From: Candolleomyces eurysporus
Lineage: Eukaryota > Basidiomycota > Agaricomycetes > Agaricales > Psathyrellaceae
Direction of reading: 5' to 3'
Assembly: GCA_027579435.1 (NCBI GenBank)
Contig: JANBPK010001213.1
Coordinates: 1 to 64,000, forward strand
DNA length: 64,000 nucleotides
Below the pieces are notes generated by a model. The model searched no databases. It saw only the letters and a list, made by a program, of their open reading frames with translations, and was not told where the DNA came from. Made by a program: the position numbers and the translations under genes. Below, piece by piece: positions 21,601 through 32,177 of this stretch. Each line of letters starts with the position of its first letter. Position 1 is the stretch's first letter.

Positions 21601-23963
21601 ACAAGGCCCATTTGTTGGTAGAATTGAAAGGCACTATCATAGGCCCACGGTCAGTCCAAGCAATCGAGGATAAACTTGAACAGAACAATACCTTCGAAAA
21701 CTTTGGGATACTGGGCAGTATAGGCTTCATAGTCCTGCGGCAGCTGTCTCCCAGCAAACCTAATGAGACCAGTCTCCGTAGCATCTCCCAGAATAGTCCT
21801 CTGGTCGAACGGTACGTCGGTCCTATCGAACTTGATCCGGGAGTTTAGCGCTGCAACGTCAACGACCTCTTTCATACCCGGGGCGCTCAAAGAGAATGGA
21901 AGGGTAGTCTGGTCGTCGTTGTTGGACTATGCATCGTGCGAAGAGTGTGGGATGCGACGATAAGTACAACAGTGACACAGAGAGCAGAGTAAACGAACCT
22001 GGAATGCTGAATACATCTCGCCGCTCCATATGTTCGTGACCTGGAACAAACGGGACTGAACATCGAAACGGTTGATTAGGAGAGGAGAGCCGAGTACTAA
22101 CCGTCATCTGGTTTCGGGTCAAGGTCCCAGTTTTGTCGGTCGCCAATAAAGTGAGCTAGCGAAAGAAATAGTCATAAGCTGTCTGCATACGCAAGATAGA
22201 GTACGAAAAGGTATATTCACCGATCCTAAAACCAGCTGTGATTAATCATCCTTCCCAAAGATTAGATAAAAAATCATTCGTGCACACACCTAAAGTCTCA
22301 ACACCCTGCAAATCTTTCACAAGGACATTCTGCTTGGCCATCCTCTTCGCCGCGATAGAAAGCAGCAACATAACAGTCGAGGGCAGACCTTCGGGTACGA
22401 ACGCTACCAAGACCGAGATGGCGAACGTGAAGGTTTGTCCAACCTTGCCTTTGTAGATGTTGGTGATGCCGACGGTAAAGAAGACGAGGGCGAAGAGAAT
22501 TGCGACGCATGAGATCATTACGACGAATTGGCCACTGTAGTAGGTACAGGGATTAGCGGGGGAAGGTGAAAGTGGAAGTGTAGAACACGGACATTTCGAT
22601 AGACAGGTGGCTTTCGCTGCCGGTTTCTTCACCGGTTAGTCTGGCAATCTGGCCTGTGGAAATCATTGTAAGATGAGAATGAAAGGTTTGTTCAAGGCGA
22701 CGGTTGTACTTACCGATGAACGTGTGGTCTCCCGTCCGAACGACGACTGCCCGAATTAAATGTCAATCACCAAACCTTGGCCAACTCATGGAGAACACCT
22801 ACCTCCCCAGCCTTCACCGTTGACAATAAGCGTACTGTTGAAGACCTGTATTGCACATCCGTCAGCTATCCATGCATGTACATCCAAATCCAAACGAAGG
22901 ACATACTAGATTCTCAGCTTCAACCGCCCGACCCTGGGCACCTTTCAATTGAGGTTTCCGTTCTTGCGGTTCAGACTCCCCCGTCAAACTGCTATTGTCG
23001 ACTTTGAGATCGTTCGCGGAAAAAAGAACGGTATCTGCTGGTGTCTTATCGCCCATACGCTGTCAAGTGTGTCAGTGAGCGCCAATCAAATTATAGCAAC
23101 ACGCTTACAAGCAAGACAATATCTCCTTTGACGAGTTCAGCCGCTGGAATAGTCTGCAGCTTCCCATCCCTGACCGCTCTGCAGGACGGTGGTATCATCG
23201 CCAGAAACGAAGCGAGGATGGCTTCGGATTTCTGGATTTGATAGTAGTCGATGCCGGCATTGACAAACGCGACGGCGATGAGGATGGCGCCTAGGTAGGT
23301 GTTTTGGAAGTTTTCCTACATAATAGTAAGGTCAACGAAAACTCGATATATAAGATGGTAAAACGAACCTTGAATTGAACGCCAAGTAAGATGTAGACGA
23401 GGACACCGGCTACCATGAGCAGGATATTGAACATCGTAAAGAGACGTTCGAGGAACTACAGTCGAATATTAACAATCAACACACGAACTTCAACGTCGAA
23501 ACCAAAAAGCGTAGAGATAACGTACCTTGCGAAGCCCGCTCTTCTTCTTCGGAGGCGTCAAGACATTCGGACCATCTCTACCCAGTCTCGCCTTCGCCTC
23601 TTCCAGGGAAAGACCCATCGACCGGGCAGGGTCCTTAACATCAAAAGACACCCCCATTTCCTGTCGTAAGAGTTCAACGGGGAGTTTGTGTTCATGAATC
23701 TCTTTATGGGCGTTCTCGTCTTCCGCTTTCTGCCCTTTAGTTTGCTGGTGAAGGTGCCCGTAGCCGGCATCAGCCAGGTCTCGTTCCTCTTGCGTGAGGG
23801 TTCTCTTCATCTCGACACCGCCTTTCGGAATGGGCTTGTGTTTCTCGTCGTGGACGTGTACGGTGTCAGGAAAGGCAACTGTTCTGCCGGCTATGGCCTC
23901 TTCGTCGTGAGGCGTTGCCGCGGCATGAGGAGAAATCTTCTCCTCGACGACGTGGGGTTCCAT
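18645..23963 (-). CDS. type IIC (Na+/K+-ATPase-like) P-type cation ATPase
   Basis: Large multi-exon gene. Start ATG at 23963 ([13 protein letters not shown]); an upstream frame extension begins at GTG and is not used. Order of motifs: cation-ATPase N-terminal region ([20 protein letters not shown]), actuator domain with [12 protein letters not shown], membrane segment with [12 protein letters not shown], phosphorylation site DKTGTLT at 22137-22117, nucleotide-binding [11 protein letters not shown] near 21500, [18 protein letters not shown], then [20 protein letters not shown] at about 20605-20550 and the C-terminal helices. The phrase VETLG before DKTGTLT and the RNQMTV after it fit group IIC (animal Na+/K+-ATPase) and not the fungal Na+ pump group IID. 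Fungal IIC pumps are little studied; Na+ or K+ transport is inferred. The last exon, after a donor in GLMM, ends at 18645; an alternative end near 18786 is possible. Confidence 0.85.
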
Positions 23964-25121
23964 GATTGAGACAGATAATGGGAGCGTTTTTGGCTGCACA
24001 GCGAAGGAGATTCAGAAAGAGACAGAGATGAAGCAGAAGAACCACCAAATGAGATGGTGGGTTGAAATGAAATAAGTCCTTGAGACGAGTCGCTTTATCT
24101 TGAGGGATTTTACGGTGAAAGGGGAAAGAAGTTGGGTTTGGCCTCGACAAGTATGGTTTGCGCGCTCCGATGGAAAGGAAATATAACCGCGACAAGCTCT
24201 GTATGGGGACAGAATGGTCAGTCAAATATATTCCGCCATGATCCTGTGGGCTTTTCCAGGCGCCACGGTTGTTGCTCTGGCCAACGGCCAAAAACCCTCA
24301 AGGGAGAGAACGTTCGATTGAGTGGATGGGATATGATTTTTGGCGAATGCCAACATCAAATCGTTATTGTATTTTTGGAGATGAGTCGCTATTAATAGAG
24401 ATGCGTTGGTTTTGCTAGCGAGGGCGCGAGAATGAAGGGGCCACGGTCAGCAGCCTGGAAGTGAGGTAAGTACATGTCGAGGAGGTGGAGACTCTGAGCG
24501 CACCAGACATAAAATTCCTGGTAATGTAACGGAAGTCGGCAGTGAGTAACCCGTTGGAAACGAGCGGACTTGGGCCAAGGCTGGAAGATAAGAGACCGTA
24601 TTGAGCTGAAATAGACCACACAGAGTTTGGAACTTCATGCAACGAGACCAGAACCCGAAACGGAATATATCCGAGCTTCTCCTCCGCACAGTCTCCAAGA
24701 AGACTTGAACGGTGAGTGTGATAGCAAGCCCAGGCCAGCTGTCGAGGTGAAGCACGAGTGGTACGGGAGGAGGGCCCTGCGGGAAGGAAGCATGCATGAC
24801 AAATATAGGTTTCAATAGGCATCACCAACGTCCGACAGATATACCACCCTCGTGACATCATCTGTCTATATAGCGCCTCGAAGAGTCCATCGCGGTGAAG
24901 ACGCTGTGAAAGTGCGGCCGAATTGAATGTGCCAATGTTTGTGCCCAGAAGCCATTGCGAACAAAGACGACATACCGTGCTGACCAACCATCATCTAGGC
25001 TAGACCGGGCGACAGTGCTGCAAGGTAGTGAAGAGCGGTGGTTAGACTGTGTGGAGACCATTATTTTACATATTAAAGTAATCTTCTAGTAGGTGCGTTC
25101 TAAACGACGATATCTTGCTGT
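23964..25121. other. ATPase promoter and unassigned sequence
   Basis: The first 300-400 bases are the likely promoter and leader of the ATPase gene. A minus-strand frame of 190 codons at 24415-24987 begins at TTG, has unremarkable composition and resembles nothing I know. A second frame starting at a true ATG (24858-25061) codes 67 residues. Neither is strong enough to call a gene. Confidence 0.4.
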
Positions 25122-25469
25122 CTATACTTTGAAACCGTAGCTGCGCATGCAAGCGAGGTGCTTCAGTACCTCTTCTTTGCACTTTTCTGGGGCCACGGAT
25201 GCGTCGTACTGCAGGAAGCAATCGTCTCGGGGTCGTTTGGTGTCCGGACATGCGCAGCAGCTATTGCGGTGTCAGACAGATTTAGACCGAGAAGATATAG
25301 AAACCTACGGCTTCAAACCCTTGGGATTCAATGGGTTCTGTTTGGGGTCAGTTGGGTCATACGGTGCGCTCTCAATCTGGGGCTTTGGCCCTGACCACCA
25401 AGAAGAAATCTGCCCTAGAGTCAGCAGTAGCTTCAGATCTAGTGAATTGGGACATACCGAGCTGAACAT
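25122..25469 (-). CDS. COX17: cytochrome c oxidase copper chaperone Cox17
   Basis: Three exons (25469-25458, 25409-25309, 25260-25122) sum to 83 codons plus stop; the first has only four codons (MFSS). Cox17 carries Cu(I) in the mitochondrial intermembrane space and hands it to Sco1 and Cox11 for cytochrome c oxidase assembly. Seen: LKPCCACPDTKRPRDDC, which matches the copper-binding KPCC-x-C block followed by RD-x-C, then EKCKEEVLKHLACMRSYGFKV, giving the second half of the twin Cx9C (CHCH) helical hairpin and the usual YGF-x-V end. All six conserved Cys are present. Length is near the family norm. The N-terminal region before LKP is Pro-rich and variable, as in other fungi. It shares a 254-base divergent promoter with the ABC transporter gene. 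Confidence 0.95.
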
Positions 25470-25723
25470 GACCGTCTTGCTACGAGGGATGAAGGCGGAA
25501 ACGAAAAGGCTTTCCGAGCGCCCCGAACACTGTCAGTGGACATGCATTACGTCAGCAAGCCGAAAACGCCTCGAACGACTTTGCCAGATGGAGATGGTCC
25601 TCTCCCTAAAAGCTTGTCCACAGCTCGCCCAAGCCCATTACTTGTGCTTATACCCCGGGAGGTGTATATCCTGGATGCTGAGGCCATAGGCTCTTATACC
25701 CCACCATCCTCAAGGCCAGCGCC

Positions 25724-28700
25724 ATGAGATACCTTCTCTCGGCAATTCTTATACCTCTCCTCCCCCTGGTTTATGGCCAAACTTGCGAGAACTATGGGAC
25801 GGCCAACGGGAACGAATGCTCGTGTCCAACGGGCTTTGGAGGTCCAACATGCTCATTACCAGGGTGCCACGGGACAATATTCGACGGGACGCAACGCCAG
25901 TTTCCACAAACCACCGGGTCAGCACCAGCGAATCTAACAGCAGCGGGGTGTGGGTGTGAAGGAGGATGGGGCGGGACAGGCTGTAACGTCTGCCAGACCG
26001 CGAACGCGTGTCAGACGGCGTATGCAGCGACGGTTTCTGGAACTCCGGACATTGGGACCACGCCCTCCGACGTGCAGAATAGCACTATGGTCTGCAACAC
26101 CGCTCCAAGAGTATGGGCTGCGGGGCAGATGAGTTGCCAAGTCATCGTACGTCCTTCATTCAATCTTTCGGATCCCGATATTTACATATGTACATCTAGA
26201 ACCCTACACTGCAAGCCCTTTTTGCAGGACAATCGACTCTCAACATCGAGCGAACCCTCGATCCAAACCTATCTCCTGCCCCCGGGAAAACATCGTTCGG
26301 TGCTTCAGGAAGCGTCTTCGCGCAACTCTTCTACGATGGAGTGGAGCAGTTCTACTGTCAAGCCAACAGCTGCGTCCAGAACTTCCAAAACAACACTAAT
26401 TGGAAGTGTCAGAACCTCCAATGCACCTGCCGACCCGGCACGACCTTCTGTGGGGGCATCCCCGCGAGTAATCTCACAGGCGCTATCAATGGCCTAGCGG
26501 GCACCTTGGAAATCGATTGCGGAGCTATAGACCCTTCAAGAGGTACCGCCACATGCTATTTCGTCCAGTCCACCCTCCAGAGTTTGTTCGGGAGCTCCGG
26601 GCTCGGGCTTGACGGGTGCAGCTTCGGAGAGTGTGTCCGTCAAAGCGTGATTGACACTGGTGGAGGAAGCTCAACGGGAACCGAGGAGACGACGGAGAGC
26701 AATACGCTGAGTGGTGGTGTCATTGCAGGTCTGGTCGTTGTGGGGGTCCTGGTCCTTCTCGCATTGTCGCTCCTTGCGTTTGGGTTCTGGAGGCAGAGGG
26801 CGGCGAGGCGGAATGGGTACCACGACATTGGCAAAGCGAGGGTCTCGGTGTCGTGGAATAACCTCAGCTATACCGTCCCGAGCGGGAGCAAACGCTCAGC
26901 CCTGGGTCTATTCCGAAACCGAAAGAAGGACGGCAGTGGCGCGAGCGAGGATAAGGCAATTCTCGATAACATCACTGGGACAGTCCGTGCAGGACAGATG
27001 ATGGCTATTTTGGGCCCTAGCGGTATGTAAATTTGGATTCTCTCACAGAGCCTCGTTCTGACCAAGCCTTCAGGTGCCGGGAAGACGACACTAGTCGAGA
27101 TTCTAGCTGGAAAGAGCAAAATAGGAGTGACGGCAGGCAGCGTGACATTCCCACTCCAAAGCTCAGAAGGCCGCACATCTCCTCGAATTGGGTTTGTGCC
27201 ACAGCAAGACATCCTTCCTGCGACGTTGACAGTGTTCGAGACCCTGCTATTCGCTGCTCGTTTACGGCTCCCTGAGAACGTCCCGGATACTGAGAAACAC
27301 CAGCGTGTGCTCGACCTTCTCCAGAAACTCGGCATCGATCATATCAAGGATACTAGGATTGGTGATGTGACTGGTGGAAAGGCCCGGGGAATTAGTGGTG
27401 GTGAGATGAGAAGGGTGACTATTGGCTTGGAGCTTATTTCTGAGCCTGATGTTTTGCTCCTCGACGAGCCTACGTCCGGTAAGAACCTTCAATCTCATTT
27501 CTTCACGTAGATCCATCATGCTCATTGCGACAAATGCTAGGTCTGGACTCTGTATCTGCGGCTCGTATTGCTAATGTGCTCCATGCAATCGCGCACGATC
27601 CTGTCAATCCTGTCCCCGTCATTGCCTCGATTCACCAGCCAAGGTATGCCGTAATTTCTNCTTTTTCTTCCCCCTGTCTAAATTTTTTTTTGACTGACTG
27701 GCCCTCTTGATTCTTAGCTCTCTCTTGTACCAGAAATTCGACCTCATCCTCCTCCTTTCTCATGGCCGAGCACTGTACTCAGGACCTGGCGGGTTCGAAC
27801 CTGTCCACCATTTCAAGAGAACAGGCGACGGAACCGTGCCAGAGTATCAAGAAGGGTACAACGTCGCCGAATACCTGTTGGACGTTGCTAGCGACCCGCC
27901 TGTTAGCCTGTTCCCCATGGGCGAACATACCTCTAGCACAATTGCAGTTGCAAGTTCTGCCACGGAGAAGGTGCCTGGCAGTGACCCGCATGCTAGTCAC
28001 GTTCGTGAGAGCCTCGGCGAGAAGCAGGGTGCGAACGAGAATGGCACGATGGTGCCGGAGGTCACGGCGAAGCCTCAGACAAATTCTGTGTATGCGACGA
28101 CGTTCTTGACGCAGTTGCAGTATTTGTGTGGGAGGGAGTGGAAGACGCTGAAGAGAGATAAGACGTTGTTCCTTACGCATGTTCTGACCTCTGCGGTGCT
28201 TGGTGTGTTTTGCGGTAAGTTCTACATAGGTTTCCTTTGTGCGTGACCAGATAATTGACTTGAAGGTGGTGCATGCCAGGTGGTCTGTACTTTGACACTG
28301 GAATTACGATCTCTGGGTTCCAATCGCGGGTTGGGTGCCTGTTCTTCCTGGTGCGTTCATACACTGTTATTTCTTGACGACGGAACTCAACTCGGGACAC
28401 TAGGGTGCCCTTATTGCTTTCTCATCGCTGAGCGCCCTATACAATATGGTGGAGATTCGACCACTCTTCTTGCGAGAAAGGTCGAGCTCGTACTACAGGT
28501 AAGCAACCTCCCGGAGCTGCACTAAGGGATGTATTGTCTGAACGCCGGCTCTCAGTCCTACAGCGTGGCTGCTTTCGCGGTTCTTCTTCGATATGATACC
28601 ACTCCGGTTGATTCCCACTATCATCGTGTCTACCATGTAAGAGAGCATTTTCCTGGCGAAATCATTCGACAAGGTGCTGAAAGAGTTGTTTGTTGTAAAG

Positions 28701-29298
28701 CACGTATTGGATGGCTGGGTTGGCTCCTGATGCCGCACGGTTCTTCAAGTTCTTGTTCATCCTTATCCTCTACAGTCTTGGGATGACACTATTCGTACGT
28801 CTGCGGTGCTCTTCATGTGTTTTTGTCTCCTGACCACTCCCAACAGAACTTCTTACTTGGAACCTTATTCCAAAACGGCGGCATCGCCATCCTCCTCTCA
28901 GCCCTCTCCGCACTGTACCAAATGACCTTTGCAGGCTTCTTCGTCAACTTGAGCAACATCCCGCCTGTATTGAGGTGGCTTCAGTGGATATGTCCATTGA
29001 AGTACACTTTGGAGGCGTTGTCTGTGAATGAGGTGGGGAGCGGGTTGATGATTGAGGATACGTTGCAGGGCGTGCCGGTTAGTGTGTCTGCGGCGCTCAT
29101 TATGCAGTTGGTGAGTCTCTTTCTCTCTCTCCTATAAAGGGTGCAGGTTGGATTGAATGCTAATCGACTCGTTTATAGCTGTTTGGATTTGGGTTGAACA
29201 ATTACTACAGAGACGTTCTCGTCCTGTTTGGGTTCATCGCCGGGTTTGGAGTTGGTGTTATCGGTGTTGTTTGGTTCCTGGTGAGGGAACGGAGGTGA
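25724..29298 (+). CDS. ABCG-family transporter with EGF-like N-terminal region (ADP1-like)
   Basis: Half-size ABCG transporter, nucleotide-binding domain before membrane domain. Signal peptide MRYLLSAILIPLLPLVYG, then Cys-rich EGF-like repeats (CSCPTGFGGPTC; CGCEGGWGGTGC) outside the cell or in a lumen, a first membrane helix (GLVVVGVLVLLALSLLAFGF) near 26730-26790, then the ATPase domain: Walker A GPSG-AGKTT split by an intron, FVPQQDILPATLTVFETL, signature ISGGEMRR, Walker B VLLLDEPTSG, and ASIHQPS. The C-terminal half shows six helices, ending VIGVVWFLVRERR. This layout matches yeast Adp1, whose substrate is unknown. Nine or more exons; the N at 27660 lies inside an intron and is harmless. 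Most introns are about 50-60 nt. Confidence 0.9.
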
Positions 29299-29671
29299 TG
29301 AGTCGCTTTGAAGAAGAGAAGGAAGAAAATGGAAAAGGGGGTGCCCTGGATGTTCTGCCGGATTATGATATACCTACCATTCATTCGTTAAATTAACGTA
29401 CACTACTAGCCGCTGGGACGTTTTTATTACTAGTTACTTTGTAGCTCGCTTTTTCTCTTTCTCGTGGATTCGGATTGTAACTTATTTGTTGTCTATACCT
29501 CCCTGGAATTGACTTCATTTCGACGCTGGGAGACTGCCCATCTTTCTGAGCATCTGCCCCTGTGTCACGCAGTCACGATCACGCTTCTGTGACCGACGTG
29601 ACCTGTGACACTCATTAAGGCTCGGATCCGGCCAAGGAAAACCGAGACTTCGTTTCAGCGGAACGACCACG
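29299..29671. other. spacer before the F-box array, GTGAC motif cluster
   Basis: 3' end of the transporter gene and promoter of F-box gene A. Between about 29572 and 29612 GTCAC occurs twice and GTGAC three times within 40 bases. No coding exon seen. Confidence 0.45.
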
Positions 29672-31912
29672 ATGGACGACACTGAGTGGAAACGTATGGA
29701 TCGGGAGGGTGCAGTCGCTGGGACCCAAGTCGATAGGCTTTCAGAGGTACCTCTAGAGATCTTCTGCGAGGTACTGTTTCGATCTCGTTTAGATTTCTTT
29801 CATCCATACTGATGGTGCCGAATAGATCGCCAGCTGGGTGCATCCTATGGACCTCTTGCGTTTATCACAGACGTCTAAACAACTTAGACGGGTATTGATG
29901 AACCGACAGAATAGAGCTATCTGGACACAAACTATGGAGGCTCTCGAGGACTTTCCACCATGCCCCGAGGACTTGTCCGAACCTCGGTATACATATATAA
30001 TGTTTTCGAGGCATTGTCATGTACGTGCGCAGCCATGGTGGTTTAAATTTACTCAGAAGACGAAATCTGACTTCAATTTGCCCTCTTCAGCAATGCCTGG
30101 CGGATGAGGAACTTGTAAACCGAGGCGGCGTCGCTTTCCTGCGTATGGAGCTACGTGCTCGTCTGTGTGATAAATGTTGCACCGCTAGGTACTGTAGCTT
30201 TTCTTCGATTAATTCTTGGGGTGAGTGACTCATGATTTTGTATCCAGGCGCCAAGATTGGGACTACCTCCCGAAGAAAGTAGATAAAGCTCTGAAACCGC
30301 TAGTCCCCTCCGGCATGTGCGGTAAGTATGTGTCTTCCGTGGCTAAAAGATGAAGAACGTTATCCCCTCCTCAGGGCACGATGTCGAGACGGCCTTGGCG
30401 TTGCACGACCAGTACGACAAGCTCCAAGACCCTGCCGAGAAAGGGGTCTGGCTCAAGAACCAAACCGAGATTTGGGAGAATATAGTCAAGGTACACACAC
30501 CCCTTACAGTTCTACAGTCTGCTTCGCTAACGTCAAATTACAGCACTCAGATGCTTGTGGAAGATTTTTGGAGGCAGAAATCAAGAGAGAACAGGAGCGT
30601 GTAATATCACTTCAAAATAAGCGTAGAGCACAGTAAGATCTCATTGTTTCATTTGTGGACTTTGCGCTGATTAAGCCGCGAAGGGTTGCAGAGAAGCTGA
30701 AGGCCCTTGGTAAGATTTCGTGCTGACAACGACTTTGACAAGCGCTCGCCTTTCATTACATTTTGAAGGTTGGGCTGAGGAAATCGACATTCATTTGGGA
30801 GGCGCCAGGTTCTTATACCATCGATTGCTTTATGTGGGGGAAGAACTCAATGATACAGGTAACCCACCTTGACTCATGATCGTCCTCGCTACCGACTCAG
30901 ATTTGAAATAGATTGGGAGGAGATGCGACCCGTACTCGTCGCAGTCCTCACCAGGAGAAGGCAAGGCCGAATAAACAGGGAGAATGACTCAAAAATCCGA
31001 AAACGCGTCGGAAGTTGGTTGATGCTAGCCTACGATACTTTCGTCGCGTCACAACCCCCTTCAGCATGCCCCCCTCCACTTCTAGATGTCAGTTTCATTC
31101 CAGAGGTCATTTCCGCCTTGTGCTTTACGCCTCTTGATGAGCCTCTGCCGAAAGAGCTGACCGAAGCAGCTATCGCGCGTTTTCCTTCCTACGCTAAGGA
31201 GTGGAAGAGGGAGCGGGATCAAGAACTACTCGACATTGTTCGTCGAGCCTCTCCTTATGCGAACCAAGATGTTTCCGAAGACGTACTCCATCTCGCTTCT
31301 ACAATGTTCTTGTGCGAAGACTGCCACAAGTTTATCAGGTATCCATCTGTTATCAACCATCCATGTAACTTCGTCTCTAGCCTCAGGGTCGAGGTTCGAG
31401 CCCCAGGGATGAAGAGGCCTTGCGATTCTAAAACCAAGTCTTCAAGCGCCAAGTATTCTGTAAGAATTATCGAAGTCGAGAACGATTTAGCACGATATAT
31501 TGGAGACGGTATACGCTTGCAACGTTATGGCTCAGTGATTTGGGGTGGCTTTCACCACACTGTTTTCGACGAAATTAGGTACAAACATATAGTCAACACG
31601 CTTGACGCCCTCCAGTGGAGCCGCACGACGCTGTTGCAATTGTCGAATATGGAGGAAAAGGACCCGTATGTGGACCGCCTCCAGTGTCAGTGCTTTTCTC
31701 GTATGAACGGGAATTGGTCAGGAGGGAAAATAGCTTTGAAATGGAAGGAAGCCGTGAGTTTCTAGATACGTCTCCCACTCATCTCATCTGACAATTGTTT
31801 ACAGGTTCAGAGCTGTGGCGTGCATCGAGGGAAAAGGTCTGGAGCGCAATTCTTTGCGAAGCCAGAGTTTTCTGAAAATGAAGACATGGGTCCCACTGTA
31901 AGAAAAGGCTGA
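29672..31912 (+). CDS. F-box protein A (short form, without C-terminal C2H2 finger)
   Basis: About nine exons with consensus borders. The F-box is split by an intron after LSEVPLEIFCE and continues IASWVHPMDLLRLSQTSKQL; F-boxes bind Skp1 and recruit substrates to SCF ubiquitin ligases. Then PPCPEDLSEPRYTYIMFSRH, a Cys pair in LCDKCCTAR, a charged helical middle part with EREQ-rich text, and the conserved C-terminal half (INRENDSKIRKRV; CFTPLDEPLP) with a CxxC...HxC zinc-binding motif (FLCEDCHKFIRYPSVINHPC). The last exon reads VQSCGVHRGKRSGAQFFAK and stops at 31910-31912, where the minus-strand relatives continue into a zinc finger. Closest to gene B. Substrate unknown. Confidence 0.8.
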
Positions 31913-32177
31913 GTATCCGAACACAGGCCGCAGTAGTTTGATTTATTGGCGAAGTTGTGTTCAAATTTTATAGCTATAGAAGATATAATCTCGTCTCATT
32001 GACTTCCCTTCTGCTCTCAAAAACTGTGACTGTGAATTTAAAGCTGCTTCAACCAATTTGCCTCCGAGTCCGAGTCGAACCCAAAGTAACGGGCGCTTTG
32101 TCTCACGCCACGGGACGTGTCATAATCGGAACCGCGCGTGTGATCGCTCCAATATTGGTTCCAACTGAACTATCACC

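Noticed and set aside
22117..22137. Group IID (ENA-type) Na+ pump
   Set aside because: ENA-type pumps have different text around DKTGTLT; here [16 protein letters not shown] and VETLG fit group IIC.
24415..24987. 190-codon minus-strand frame between the ATPase and COX17 genes
   Set aside because: It begins at TTG, has no family resemblance and overlaps the better-started 67-codon frame; too weak to call a gene.
25147..25689. 180-codon plus-strand frame
   Set aside because: It lies opposite the exons and introns of COX17 and is a shadow of that gene.
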